The translations under genes and the position numbers were made by a program. This document shows, piece by piece, positions 43,030-52,169 of a DNA stretch of 64,000 bases; the first letter of the stretch is position 1; the number at the start of each line of letters is the position of its first letter. The notes beneath the pieces were generated by a model. The model made no database searches, was not told the DNA's origin, and was given only the letters and a program-made list of their open reading frames with translations. The stretch lies in the NCBI RefSeq assembly GCF_039545135.1, contig NZ_BAABRU010000005.1, forward strand, positions 1 to 64,000. The letters run 5' to 3'. The DNA comes from Herpetosiphon gulosus (lineage in GTDB: Bacteria > Chloroflexota > Chloroflexia > Chloroflexales > Herpetosiphonaceae).

Positions 43030-44406
43030 ATGAAGATCGTCGTTGCAGGAACAGGCTTTGTGGGATTGCCCCACGCTGCGGTCTGCTCAGAATATGGTCA
43101 TGAAGTCTATGCCTATGATATCGATACTAAGCGGATTGCGGCCTACAAAACCGCTAAGCGCGAAGAAATTGAAAAATATGTCAATGAGCCAGGCTTGGCC
43201 AGCATTATCCAAGAAAATATCAACCGTTCTCTGCATTTCATTGATGATCTTGAGCCGGTAATCGAAGGGGTCGATGCCTTTTTCTTGTGTTTGCCAACCC
43301 CACCCAATCGCGATGGCTCCTCGAACTTGAGCTACTATTTCGATGCGGTCAATCATTTGGCGAAGCTGTTGGCCAAACGTGCTGATCAACGCCGCGTGGT
43401 AATTATCAATAAAAGCACGGTTCCGGTTGGCACAGGCCGCCAACTTGAGGAAGTGCTCAAAAGCCATAATGTGCCAAACGTGGGGATTGCCTCAAACCCT
43501 GAATTCTTGCCCGAAGGTAATGCCGTTGAAAAATCACGCCATCCTGATCGGGTCGTGGTTGGGGCTGATACCGAGGAAGATTTCCGGATTTTGCGCCGAA
43601 TCTACTCACAATTTATCAATCATGTGCGGATTGCCTTTATCGAAACCACCCCTGAAACGGCTGAATCGATTAAATATGTCGCCAACACCTTGTTGCTGAC
43701 CTACATTTCGTTTTGGAACGGTGTTGGCGGGCGTTTGGCTGAATCTGTCTCAAATGTGCGCATGGAAGACCTTAAGCGTGGCGTGACCGCCGATACCCGC
43801 ATTAGCAAATGGGGTTCGTTCGTGTCGAACGGCGCTGGTGGCTCATGCTTTGGCAAAGACATTCAATCGTTGATTTATCAACTCAAGAGTCGCAACCAAA
43901 GCACCGATTTGCTCGAATCGGTCTATGAAATTAACGAATATCAAAAGACCTATTTGATCGATCGGGCAGCAGCGGAAGCTGGCGTGAAGTTTAACAATAA
44001 AGTTGTGGCTTTGCTGGGCTTGGCGTTTAAACAACGCACCAACGATATGCGCGATGCCTCGGCCTTGAAGGTTGTCGAAAGCTTGCTTGGCCGTGGGGTC
44101 AAAGAAGTTCGCGCCTACGACCCAATGGCCGAAGAAGAAGCCAAGCGCTTTTTCAACCCTGAGCAAAACCATTTGTTCGAGCGCATCAGCTATCATCCTT
44201 CGGCTAAAGCAGCGCTCGAAGGCAGCGATATGCTGTTTATCTCGACCGACTGGGAAGAGTTCCGTGGGCTTTCGAGCACAATTGAAAGCACCGTGCCCGC
44301 ACCATATTTGATCATTGATGGCCGCCGTATGATTCCCGACTACAACGAGTTGGTCGAACGCGGCTATAGCTATTTGGCAGTTGGCTCACCCTACTTAAAC
44401 AAATAG
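43030..44406 (+). CDS. ugd: UDP-glucose 6-dehydrogenase family protein
   Basis: A 458-residue NAD-dependent dehydrogenase of the UDP-glucose/GDP-mannose family. The Rossmann motif is GTGFVGLPHA (7-16), then STVPVGTGR, NPEFLPEGNAV and the catalytic Cys in GGSCFGKDIQSL. It oxidises a UDP-sugar to the uronate for capsule or glycolipid synthesis. Pro replaces the second residue after GLPH compared with common enzymes, so UDP-ManNAc or another sugar is possible. The ATG at 43030 follows AAGGAG; the frame is open further upstream but has no ribosome site. Confidence 0.9.
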   Translation: MKIVVAGTGFVGLPHAAVCSEYGHEVYAYDIDTKRIAAYKTAKREEIEKYVNEPGLASIIQENINRSLHFIDDLEPVIEGVDAFFLCLPTPPNRDGSSNLSYYFDAVNHLAKLLAKRADQRRVVIINKSTVPVGTGRQLEEVLKSHNVPNVGIASNPEFLPEGNAVEKSRHPDRVVVGADTEEDFRILRRIYSQFINHVRIAFIETTPETAESIKYVANTLLLTYISFWNGVGGRLAESVSNVRMEDLKRGVTADTRISKWGSFVSNGAGGSCFGKDIQSLIYQLKSRNQSTDLLESVYEINEYQKTYLIDRAAAEAGVKFNNKVVALLGLAFKQRTNDMRDASALKVVESLLGRGVKEVRAYDPMAEEEAKRFFNPEQNHLFERISYHPSAKAALEGSDMLFISTDWEEFRGLSSTIESTVPAPYLIIDGRRMIPDYNELVERGYSYLAVGSPYLNK

Positions 44407-44424
44407 CGATTATTTCTGCTTCAG

Positions 44425-44465
44425 CCGCCCTTGATTGGTTAAGATCAAGGGCGGTTGGTTGTTTT
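44425..44465 (+). terminator. Terminator of ugd
   Basis: A perfect 11-base stem CCGCCCTTGAT / ATCAAGGGCGG, followed by TTGGTTGTTTT. Confidence 0.85.
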
Positions 44466-44469
44466 AGGC

Positions 44470-45618
44470 TTATTGTTCAACCCGAAAAATATCAATTCTT
44501 GATTTTTCTCGATTAATCAAGGCAAACATTGATTCATTTGGATGCCATACAGCAGACATTTCAAATTTACCTTCAATTTTGTGCTTTTGCTTTGTCTGTT
44601 GGTCATAAATAGTCATTGATCCATCAATACTGTAAATCAAATATCTATTATCGGCAGACCATGATGGTTCTCCAAGTTTATAGTTTTCATCAACCAAATT
44701 AGCAGTTTGAGTTTCACGGTCAATAATCCATAGGGCGCGATCCCAAGATTGATTAGCAGAAGTAACAACTGCAATCCATGATCCGTCTATTGATGGGGTT
44801 ACTTGAAAAATAGTGTGATCTAAATTTTCTTTCAAGAAACTATTTCTGGATTGAATAACCCATGAATCAGACTTACCTATATATTGCAATTCTGATTGAG
44901 TATGGGCATATAAGCCATCATTAGTTAGGTTAGTTGAGGTAATCCATCCAGTTTTACTGATTAACTGCTCCGATTGTGGCTTTCCATCCCAGATTATCTT
45001 ATTTTGTTCAATCTGCTGAATCGATTGATAGGCATAATGAAATAATCCTTTTGATGCAGTTGTTAGGGTTTTGATAGGGTGTCCTGTTTGATCAATCAAC
45101 TTAAATTGTTGTTGTTGTTCAATAAATGTTGCTGCAATTGTACAACATTCTTCTGTCCATCGAGGTAAGTTGCCATTGTATGTTTGCCCATCGACCGCAA
45201 CCGCAATGCTTACCGTATCTGAAGTAATAACTGAAACATTTGACTTCTGAATATCAAGAATCAATAGTCTGCCAACTAATGCATTAACATTGGTATCAAC
45301 CGATGTTGCTTGAGCATAGAGCAGATATTGATTATTGGGAGACCACCCAGAGAGTACTGTCGGAATATGGTTTGATGCAACGGGATATGACTTTTCTACA
45401 TAGACTTGCAATGGGGCAGGATCAGTATTGGTGACTGTTGGAATGGCCGTTAAATCAGGTAGATCTTGGATTGGCTCGGATGTTGCGGATAACGGCGTAG
45501 GATAGCTACTTGTTTGGGATTCTTGGTCAAGATTGGCTGGTTGTAAGGTTGGTTGGGAAACCCTCCCACATGCAGTGAGCATGCTTAGCATGAATCCAAT
45601 GAGTGCAAGACGACGCAT
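44470..45618 (-). CDS. Lipoprotein, probable beta-propeller
   Basis: A 382-residue lipoprotein (lipobox MLTAC, Cys17) with a Pro/Thr/Ser-rich spacer, then repeated units of the TolB/WD40-like kind: GWSPNNQYLLYAQ, PSIDGSWIAVVTS, PSWSADNRYLIYS, VWHPNESMFALI. These spell a beta-propeller outside the membrane. It is distinctly more AT-rich than its neighbours, which hints at separate origin. No functional clue comes from the neighbours. Confidence 0.85.
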   Translation of the reverse strand: MRRLALIGFMLSMLTACGRVSQPTLQPANLDQESQTSSYPTPLSATSEPIQDLPDLTAIPTVTNTDPAPLQVYVEKSYPVASNHIPTVLSGWSPNNQYLLYAQATSVDTNVNALVGRLLILDIQKSNVSVITSDTVSIAVAVDGQTYNGNLPRWTEECCTIAATFIEQQQQFKLIDQTGHPIKTLTTASKGLFHYAYQSIQQIEQNKIIWDGKPQSEQLISKTGWITSTNLTNDGLYAHTQSELQYIGKSDSWVIQSRNSFLKENLDHTIFQVTPSIDGSWIAVVTSANQSWDRALWIIDRETQTANLVDENYKLGEPSWSADNRYLIYSIDGSMTIYDQQTKQKHKIEGKFEMSAVWHPNESMFALINREKSRIDIFRVEQ

Positions 45619-45851
45619 TGTATGGCTCCTAGTGAACAGAGATTGAGCGCAAGAAGATCGTTATTTAAGGGGGATTCTGCCCTCACTCTCAGAAGAATCT
45701 ATTCGAGACTAGCAGACATGTGGTGTGTTAGCAAGCTATGTGATTATCCGGATGTGAAATTTTTGTGCCTAGTCGGATAATGCGAGTTTGCGTATTTGAT
45801 CGAATGAGGGGGTGATATTACCCCCAAACTGACTTTATAATAATTGTTTGC

Positions 45852-46400
45852 CTAGCCTACGCTGCGCTGTTGATATTGCTGAGCTAGTTGCAAGACCTCG
45901 CTCAGCGACCATTGATCGTAGCCATGCACCCCATATTTGCAGGCCACAATTGTGCCATCGGGCGCAATCAGGAAATCGGCAGGCAAGCCCAGCGGGTTCT
46001 GGCCTTTTTCGGGCATGCCCACTCCATGCTTGAATAAGCCTTTGAGCATTGGCAACCATGATTTAGGGTGCAATACTGCCCAAATCGAGCTATCAACTCC
46101 AAAAGCAGCATAGAGTTTTTTGGTGGGGTCGGCAATCAGGGCAAATGGAGCCTCGGCATGGCTGGCGAGCATAGCAGTTTTCGATGAGTGAAATACTGCA
46201 ACTTCTTGAATACCAGCTTCAGCTAGGGCCGAGTAGCCTTGAATAAATGAACGAATATGCAGATTACACATTGGGCAGCCCGCAAAGCGTCGAAATTGCA
46301 GATGGGTCAATTGCTGCGGGTGCGGAATGCTCAGCGCTTGATCGGCAATGCTTGTCAAATTGCGGGGATTAATCGTTTGGCCTGCTTGATAACGTGGCAT
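45852..46400 (-). CDS. Peroxiredoxin-like (AhpC/TSA) protein
   Basis: A 182-residue thioredoxin-fold protein. The redox motif is RFAGCPMCNLHIR near residue 40 (CPMC pair), followed by VAVFHSSK, then FALIADPTKKLYAAFGV and LPADFLIAPDGTIV. It belongs to the AhpC/TSA-like antioxidant group and should reduce peroxides or disulfides. It is divergent from a TetR gene with a palindrome in the 100-base gap, so it is probably regulated by it. AAGGAG lies before the ATG. Confidence 0.88.
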   Translation of the reverse strand: MPRYQAGQTINPRNLTSIADQALSIPHPQQLTHLQFRRFAGCPMCNLHIRSFIQGYSALAEAGIQEVAVFHSSKTAMLASHAEAPFALIADPTKKLYAAFGVDSSIWAVLHPKSWLPMLKGLFKHGVGMPEKGQNPLGLPADFLIAPDGTIVACKYGVHGYDQWSLSEVLQLAQQYQQRSVG

Positions 46401-46443
46401 CGGCTTGCTCCTTGCTAGTAGGTTGGGTATAATGAATTATGTA

Positions 46444-46467
46444 GTAATTATTACAGAATAGTATAAT
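46444..46467 (+). promoter_or_regulatory. Operator-like palindrome and -10 box of tetR
   Basis: GTAAT-T-ATTAC at 46444-46454 is a perfect odd palindrome; TATAAT follows at 46462-46467, 32 bases before the ATG. A second TATAAT is near 46428. TetR proteins bind such dyads between divergent genes. Confidence 0.5.
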
Positions 46468-46498
46468 AAGTTTAAGCAAAGAAAGCAAGAGGACTGTG

Positions 46499-47134
46499 AT
46501 GTCTGGGCAAGAACTTCCATTAGCCAATAATCAACGACGTGGCCGACCACGCGAATTTGATCGAACCACTGCCTTGGAGTGTGCGATGCGCCAATTTTGG
46601 CAGCATGGCTACGAAACGCTCTCGATGGCTGATCTGACCACCTGCTTGGGAATTAATCCGCCGAGTTTGTATGCAGCCTTTGGCAGCAAGCAAGCCTTTT
46701 TTCTTGAAGCTATCGACCATTATTTGGCGACGCGCGGAGCCTACGTTTATGCCGTGCCCAGCGACCAAAGCTCACCACGGGCAATGCTGACCCAACTGCT
46801 ACAACGGGCGGCTGAGGCCTTCAGCGATGCTGCTTACCCAGCGGGCTGTTTTGTTTTGGCCAGCATTGCCACCACCTACGATTCGCATGAAATTGAGCAA
46901 GCGATTGTGGATCGCTGCCAGCAACACATGAGCAAAATTAACGAATTGGTCGATTTGGGAGTGCAAACAGGCGAGCTGCCAGCCACTACTAATCCTGATG
47001 AACTTGCTCAATTTTTCATTTGTGTGCTGCAAGGCATGTCGTTGCAAGCACGGTTAGGAGCCAGCACCAACCAACTCCAAGCGATTGTGGCGAATGCGCT
47101 GCAATTATGGCCACAAACCATGCGTTTGCGCTAG
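46499..47134 (+). CDS. TetR-family transcriptional regulator
   Basis: A 211-residue regulator. The HTH region reads RPREFDRTTALECAMRQF, then ETLSMADLTTCLGINPPSLYAAFGSKQAFF (residues about 16-65). The C-terminal domain resembles the AcrR/TetR_C group that responds to small molecules. The start was set at ATG 46499, next to AGAGGA; a GTG directly before it is equally in frame. It is divergent from the peroxiredoxin-like gene and likely controls it. Confidence 0.9.
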   Translation: MSGQELPLANNQRRGRPREFDRTTALECAMRQFWQHGYETLSMADLTTCLGINPPSLYAAFGSKQAFFLEAIDHYLATRGAYVYAVPSDQSSPRAMLTQLLQRAAEAFSDAAYPAGCFVLASIATTYDSHEIEQAIVDRCQQHMSKINELVDLGVQTGELPATTNPDELAQFFICVLQGMSLQARLGASTNQLQAIVANALQLWPQTMRLR

Positions 47135-47143
47135 GCTAGTTTC

Positions 47144-47152
47144 TGGTACAAT
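47144..47152 (+). promoter_or_regulatory. Extended -10 promoter of the glycosyltransferase operon
   Basis: TGGTACAAT, 21 bases upstream of the GTG start at 47173, directly after the tetR stop. Confidence 0.5.
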
Positions 47153-47172
47153 GCCTCTCCGGAGGTTCAACT

Positions 47173-48090
47173 GTGGAACGCACAACGCTTGTAAGTGCTC
47201 TAACCACAACGTCATCACCGTTTCCTTGGACGGTGAGCATTGTGATTCCAGCCTTTAATGAAGCCGCAACAATTGGCGGGGTGGTGCAAGAAGTTCACAC
47301 ACGCTACCCTGAACTTGAAATTATCGTGGTTGATGATCATTCTGCCGATGCAACCGTGGAAATTGCCACTGCTGCTGGCGCACGTGTGATCACCCGTCCT
47401 TATAACATTGGCAACGGCGCTGGGGTCAAAACTGGTGTTCGGGCTGCGACTGGCGAAATCGTGATCATTATGGATGGCGATGGTCAGCACAACCCTGCCG
47501 ACATCGAACGCTTATTGAGCTATATTGGCGATTACGATATGGTGATTGGCGCTCGTTCGCGCTCAGGCCAAGAAAATTGGCTACGTTGGTTGGGCAATAG
47601 CGCCTTGAATGGGCTTGGCTCGTATCTGACAGGCATGGAAATGCAAGATTTGACTTCGGGCTTTCGGGCTTTTCGGCGTTCAATTTTGCTTGATTATATT
47701 CACCTCTTGCCAAACCAATTTTCGTGGCCAACTACCAGCGCCTTGGCTTTTGCCAAGGCTGGTTATCATGTGCGCTTCGAGCCAATCGCTATGCAACGCC
47801 GCCAAGGTGGCCGCTCCAAGCAAAAGCTGCTGAAAAATGGCTTTAAATTTACCATCATCATCCTGCGGATTATCAGCCTGTTTAATCCAATTCGGGTGTT
47901 TATGCCAGTCAGTGGCTTTTTCTTTGTGCTATGTATTATTTCGTATGTGTTGGGAGCGCTGAACGATAATAATTGGTTGCATCTGCCGCCGACGGCGCTA
48001 TTTTGCTTGATTGCAACCATGTTTTTCTTTTGTTTTGGCTTATTGGCCGAAACGATTGCAGCGCTGCGCTTTGAACGGATTCGCCAATGA
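47173..48090 (+). CDS. Family 2 glycosyltransferase (DPM1-like)
   Basis: A 305-residue enzyme. The GT-A domain opens with SIVIPAFNEAATIGGVV, the donor site is VVDDHSADAT, and the metal motif DGDGQHNPADIE. This is the polyprenol-phosphate sugar transferase group. The C-terminus has two membrane segments (residues about 235-300). It overlaps the next gene, a flippase-like protein, by four bases (ATGA). The pair suggests synthesis and transfer of a lipid-linked sugar to the outer face. GTG start with GGAGG before it. Confidence 0.93.
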   Translation: MERTTLVSALTTTSSPFPWTVSIVIPAFNEAATIGGVVQEVHTRYPELEIIVVDDHSADATVEIATAAGARVITRPYNIGNGAGVKTGVRAATGEIVIIMDGDGQHNPADIERLLSYIGDYDMVIGARSRSGQENWLRWLGNSALNGLGSYLTGMEMQDLTSGFRAFRRSILLDYIHLLPNQFSWPTTSALAFAKAGYHVRFEPIAMQRRQGGRSKQKLLKNGFKFTIIILRIISLFNPIRVFMPVSGFFFVLCIISYVLGALNDNNWLHLPPTALFCLIATMFFFCFGLLAETIAALRFERIRQ

Positions 48091-49103
48091 AAAAACGAAT
48101 TATCAATGGGCTTTTGACAGCCTTGGGGCCAGCGATCTTGATTTGGTTTCTGGCTACCAACGATCTTGCCAGCATTTGGAATGTGATTCGTACCACCGAT
48201 CCTTGGTTGTTTGGTGGTTCGGTGGTTTTGGTATTGCCGTTTCTCTATTCCAAGGGCTGGCGCTGGCGCTTGATTTTGCAAGGCTGGAATATTGAAATTA
48301 GCCCATGGTTTGCTTCATTGCTCTATACCTTGGGGATTTTTGTTGGCTCAGTTACGCCTGGACAGGGCGGCGATGCGGTCAAGGCCTGGTATTTGCGCCG
48401 CGAAGGCCATCCGCTGGGGCCAAGTTTGCTTTCAATTGTGGTTGATCGCTTCTTCGATGTGGCGATTATGGGCATCATTGCTGGCTCGGGCTTGTATTTT
48501 TATCGCACCTTTTTGCCTGGCAATGTGCAGCTGTTGATTGTGGCTTCGCTCTTGGGTGTGGTGGTTGGCGTGGCGATTTTGGCCAGTGCTGGCTTGCGAC
48601 GTTGGTTTACGACCAACGTTGTGCCGGTGGTTGTTCCTGCCAAATTACGCCAACTGGCGGTCAAAGCTGGCCTCAAAGACCGCGTGCTGCATATGCCGCT
48701 CAGCCGCATTGTGACCTTGGTTTTGTTCTCATTCGTGACCTTGGGCTGGACGTTTATTCGGCTGTATTTGCTGTTTCTGGCGACTGGGGTCAAGATTGAT
48801 ATTGGCCCGTACATGGCCATGATTGCAATTATCTCCTTGGTCAGCGTGATTTCGATTGCTGGGATTGGCATTCGCGATGTGGTGATGATTTTGATTATGA
48901 CCAACTTAGCCCAAACTGGCCAGATGCTGCCCGTGGCTGGTGGTAGCTTCACCAGCGAACAAGCGACCAGTTTGGCATTGGGCATTTCAACCCTCTTTTT
49001 GGTGTTGAATGTGATTAATGTGGTGCTCGGCTTCTTGGTTTCGCTACGCTACCCACTGGGCGATGCTTTGCTCAAAACCGATTTAGCCACGGTTGAAGAG
49101 TAG
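48087..49103 (+). CDS. Lysylphosphatidylglycerol synthase-type membrane protein (flippase-like)
   Basis: A 338-residue integral membrane protein with about eight membrane segments of the UPF0104/LPG_synthase_TM family. Family phrases are GWRWRLILQGWNI, FVGSVTPGQGGDAVKAWYLRREGH and VDRFFDVAIM. The family lies beside lipid-linked sugar transferases and may move lipids across the membrane. The MprF lysyl-transfer domain is absent. It is translationally coupled to the glycosyltransferase upstream. Confidence 0.92.
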   Translation: MKKRIINGLLTALGPAILIWFLATNDLASIWNVIRTTDPWLFGGSVVLVLPFLYSKGWRWRLILQGWNIEISPWFASLLYTLGIFVGSVTPGQGGDAVKAWYLRREGHPLGPSLLSIVVDRFFDVAIMGIIAGSGLYFYRTFLPGNVQLLIVASLLGVVVGVAILASAGLRRWFTTNVVPVVVPAKLRQLAVKAGLKDRVLHMPLSRIVTLVLFSFVTLGWTFIRLYLLFLATGVKIDIGPYMAMIAIISLVSVISIAGIGIRDVVMILIMTNLAQTGQMLPVAGGSFTSEQATSLALGISTLFLVLNVINVVLGFLVSLRYPLGDALLKTDLATVEE

Positions 49104-49110
49104 TTGTGAG

Positions 49111-49318
49111 AGGTCAGGGGCTAGGGATCAGGCGCTTGGTTTTGGAACCGCGAAGAGCGCGAAGATCGCCAAGGCTATTTGCCACAGATTAATATGGTTG
49201 AGTTTTGGACGATCTAGGCAATAAATAATCATACTTCGTGCGCTTCGTGTTCTTCGTGGATCAAAACTGACCTCTGGCCCCTGATCCCTATGCTATGTTC
49301 TATGCTCTATGCTCTTGG
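49111..49318. repeat. Dispersed repeat cluster between convergent genes
   Basis: From left: a CAGGGGCTAGGGATCAGG word, GCGAAGAGCGCGAAGATCG units, CCACAGATTAATATGG, inverted TTCGTGCGCTTCGTGTTCTTC units, the complement CCCCTGATCCC, and CTATGTTCTATGCTCTATGC units. Outer and inner parts are inverted relative to one another. The last part covers the 3' end of the minus-strand gene. Confidence 0.7.
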
Positions 49319-50378
49319 TATACGGTGGAATCGCGATTAAGCTCAAGCAAAAGCCCAAAATTGCCACCTCAAAGACCATGCCAGTCCACATATGGGTAAT
49401 CCAGTTTAGCCCGATACTAGCCATAATGATCAAGTAGTAGCCAAGGAAGAAGCTTGCTGGCAGCAGGCTACAGACCAAGCGTACTGCCAAGGGTCGCTGT
49501 TGATTGATCTTCCATGTATGCATTGCAATATCAGCTAACAAGCCAACAATTGCCGCCCAAACGACAACAGGCCAATAGGCTTGCGAGCTTTTGTTATGGA
49601 CAAACCAAATCAGACCAGTGCTGCCACCAATTAATAGCGTCATTGCCCCAAATGGTAAAGGCCAGAAACGCAGCGAGAGTAGCAAAATTCCAATCAATAC
49701 CAGGGTGGTGATAATGCCTGTGCTGATGCCACGCATATCAATATTCGACATGGTTGATTCAATGTATGGCTCAGAGAGAAATGGCGCATTCACAATTGGG
49801 CTAGCATATTGGGTAAAGAAACTGACAGCAGACATCAAGAAAAACAGCGACATCACCATCGTGCCCAAATCACGCCAGCCACGCAGATGTGCACCAGCCT
49901 GAGCTTGGAGCCAAGCGGTGCGCAACGGAGCAGTGCCAAATAACATTGCGCCGCTGATAATCATTAAGTGGGGAGGACTGAATAAGGCATCAAGCCGTAA
50001 CTCAAAACCAAACCATTCATGCCACATCAAATCGAGCGGAGCTGCAAACGAAAAGAGGATAATCCCCAGCAAGGCCGGAAAGTAACCTTGGGGCAGTGCC
50101 TTGGTCAGTGGATATTGGCGATACATATTGCGAATTTGCACCGTGCCGATCACGGTGGTAATGCCCAAAAAACCCGAATAAAGCACGGCATGCCATGGCG
50201 AGAAAAATGTATCGATTAATTGCTCGGCATGAGCCAAACCATCAATAAACAGGCCAATCAGCAGCCAAATGCTGAAGACGATACACAAGACATCAAGGCG
50301 CTTACTGAATGGTGGGTAGCCGACAGGGGCCGGATTCAGCCGTGATGCAGTGGTTTTGGTTGGGCCGACCGTTGCCAT
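49293..50378 (-). CDS. Polytopic membrane protein, tandem paralog A
   Basis: A 361-residue protein with about ten membrane segments, not recognised. It shares long matching stretches with the gene at 50626-51717: SPPHLMIISGAMLFGTAPLR, LLLSLRFWPLPFG, GYYLIIMA and ITHMWTGM. Conserved His residues (DTFFSPWH, MWHEWFG, SPPHLM, THMW) inside the membrane could bind haem or metal, as in copper-containing or haem proteins, which is conjecture. The ATG at 50378 follows AAGGAGG. The last codons come from a dispersed repeat. Confidence 0.85.
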   Translation of the reverse strand: MATVGPTKTTASRLNPAPVGYPPFSKRLDVLCIVFSIWLLIGLFIDGLAHAEQLIDTFFSPWHAVLYSGFLGITTVIGTVQIRNMYRQYPLTKALPQGYFPALLGIILFSFAAPLDLMWHEWFGFELRLDALFSPPHLMIISGAMLFGTAPLRTAWLQAQAGAHLRGWRDLGTMVMSLFFLMSAVSFFTQYASPIVNAPFLSEPYIESTMSNIDMRGISTGIITTLVLIGILLLSLRFWPLPFGAMTLLIGGSTGLIWFVHNKSSQAYWPVVVWAAIVGLLADIAMHTWKINQQRPLAVRLVCSLLPASFFLGYYLIIMASIGLNWITHMWTGMVFEVAILGFCLSLIAIPPYTKSIEHRT

Positions 50379-50625
50379 TCTTGGCCTCCTTGGGTTGATA
50401 GTTCGGCGGCGATAAAGAGCTAGCAGCTTGGATGCTAATTGCAAGAATGGCTCGACCGCCTTGTCATAAGATATGCCAATAGTAGCATAGATTCAACAAT
50501 CGGCGATAGCCAAAAGGTAAACGCTAAGTAAACCAAAAGGTGCTATCTAGCCTAGTTTTCCTACACTTAAATTAAACGCACTCCATAGACGCATGGAGTG
50601 CATTTGAACTTCCTATCGGATTGAT

Positions 50626-51717
50626 TTAGGCAGGTTTGGTCGTGGATTCGTAGGGTGGAGCCACCAAGAAACTCAGAATCAAGCCAACAATTGCTACCTC
50701 GAAAATCATGCCTGTCCACATATGGGTAATCCATGTGAGGCCAGGCCCAGCCATAATAATCAGGTAATAGCCAAGGAAGAAGCCGGCTGGCAATAAACTA
50801 CATAACAAGCGAATGCCCAAGCGATTATGGCGATCGATCTTCCAATAGTGCATAGCGCAATCGGCAGCAAGGCCAATCACCACGGCCCAAACTAAAACAG
50901 GCCAGTATTGCATGACGCGAGAGGCACGCATCGCCCACAGCAAGAACATGCTGCCACCGACGAGCAGCGTGATCGAGCCAAATGGCAAGGGCCAGAAACG
51001 TAGCGACAACAGCAAAATACTAATTAATACGAAGGTGCTGATATGGGCTGAGGCGATGCCCCACAGGTCAGCCCGATACATCTCAATTTCGGGCGCACCA
51101 ACATAGGGCAATGAAAGCCACTTGGGTGAGGCCAAAGGATGGGCATATTGGGTCATAAAGGCGATCGTGACCATCAGAAAAAACAGCGACATGACCATTG
51201 GCGCTAAGCCACCACGCCAGCCTGCTAATTTTTCACCTTGCTGCATGCGAATCCACGCAGTGCGCAATGGAGCGGTTCCAAATAACATCGCTCCAGAAAT
51301 CAGCATCAAGTGCGGCGGACTGAGCAAGGCATCAAGCCGCAACTCAAAGCCAAACACATCATGCCAAATAAAATCCAGCGGGGCGGCAATTGCAAATAAG
51401 ATGATGCCCACGAGTGCCAGTAAATAGCCACGTGGCAAGGCTCGCCAAAGCGTGTAGCCTTTATACATATTGCGCAGTTGTAGCCCACCGATCCATAAGG
51501 CTACCGCCAAAAAGCCCGAGTAGAGAATCAAGTGCCATGGAGTGAAGAAGGTATCCACGGCGTTAGCAGCATGGGCTGCGCCATCAGCGAATAAGCCAAT
51601 CAACCACCATGCCGCAAAGACCATTGACATGAAATCAAAGGTGATACTCGATGGTGGATATTCGTCTGGGCGAGGCAAACTCGAAACATTCCGACCAATC
51701 CGTCCGATTGAGGCCAT
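50626..51717 (-). CDS. Polytopic membrane protein, tandem paralog B
   Basis: A 363-residue protein with about ten membrane segments, and the same conserved phrases as paralog A (VDTFFTPWHLILYSG, DFIWHDVFGFELRLDALLSPP, MLFGTAPLRTAW). It is followed by paralog A after a 247-base gap in which I see no clear terminator. The two copies differ mainly at the termini and in the loop after the fifth segment (ASPKWLSLPYVGAPE here). Function is unknown. Confidence 0.85.
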   Translation of the reverse strand: MASIGRIGRNVSSLPRPDEYPPSSITFDFMSMVFAAWWLIGLFADGAAHAANAVDTFFTPWHLILYSGFLAVALWIGGLQLRNMYKGYTLWRALPRGYLLALVGIILFAIAAPLDFIWHDVFGFELRLDALLSPPHLMLISGAMLFGTAPLRTAWIRMQQGEKLAGWRGGLAPMVMSLFFLMVTIAFMTQYAHPLASPKWLSLPYVGAPEIEMYRADLWGIASAHISTFVLISILLLSLRFWPLPFGSITLLVGGSMFLLWAMRASRVMQYWPVLVWAVVIGLAADCAMHYWKIDRHNRLGIRLLCSLLPAGFFLGYYLIIMAGPGLTWITHMWTGMIFEVAIVGLILSFLVAPPYESTTKPA

Positions 51718-51871
51718 ATCAAACCCCCTAATTCTTGATAGTGTCAGACCGCTGCGGATACGTGGGGTGGTAGCCTTTCCACAAGCATGGGGGAAATGCT
51801 GCTACTGGTCGATGTTGCTGCTCAAACGTGGAGTAGCCCTATTATGCCATAAAATCATAGTCTAGTGGTAG

Positions 51872-52033
51872 ATTATCGAGAACATAGAGCAAGAGCATAG
51901 AACATAGCATAGGGAGCAGGGGCTAGAGATCAGGGTTCAGTTTTGATCCACGAAGGGCACGAAGCACACGAAGTAATGAGGCTATAGGCTTCTAAGTCCT
52001 CGCCTCTGATCCCTCACCCCTCGTCCCTCGTTC
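51872..52033. repeat. Dispersed repeat cluster
   Basis: Same words as at 49111-49318, here with CATAGAACATAG and CACGAAG units in forward orientation, followed by complement-type CTGATCCCTCACCCC words. Confidence 0.7.
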
Positions 52034-52096
52034 TTGAGTAACTTAAGTTAGAATATTAATTTAGGACTATCGGCACGCATCCAGAAGATGTAGTTA

Positions 52097-52105
52097 TGGT
52101 ATAGT
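52097..52105 (+). promoter_or_regulatory. Extended -10 promoter of psuG
   Basis: TGGTATAGT, 65 bases before the GTG start. No -35 consensus. Confidence 0.5.
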
Positions 52106-52169
52106 TTTGCTTTGATTGAAGTGATCGAGTCTGACCCACGTTTTTGATTCACACAGAAGGAAATCCATT

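Larger units (their letters stand above)
51718..52169. other. Intergenic region with dispersed repeats and psuG promoter
   Basis: A 452-base gap between divergent genes. 51872-52033 is repeat: GAACATAGAGCAAGAGC and CATAGAACATAGCATAGG units, then ATCCACGAAGGGCACGAAGC, then CCTCTGATCCCTCACCCC. The psuG promoter follows near 52100. 51718-51870 shows no feature. Confidence 0.65.

Noticed and set aside
42834-43103. An 89-codon plus-strand frame before ugd
   Set aside because: It overlaps the ugd start and promoter, has no ribosome site and a non-protein-like, Cys/Arg-rich translation.
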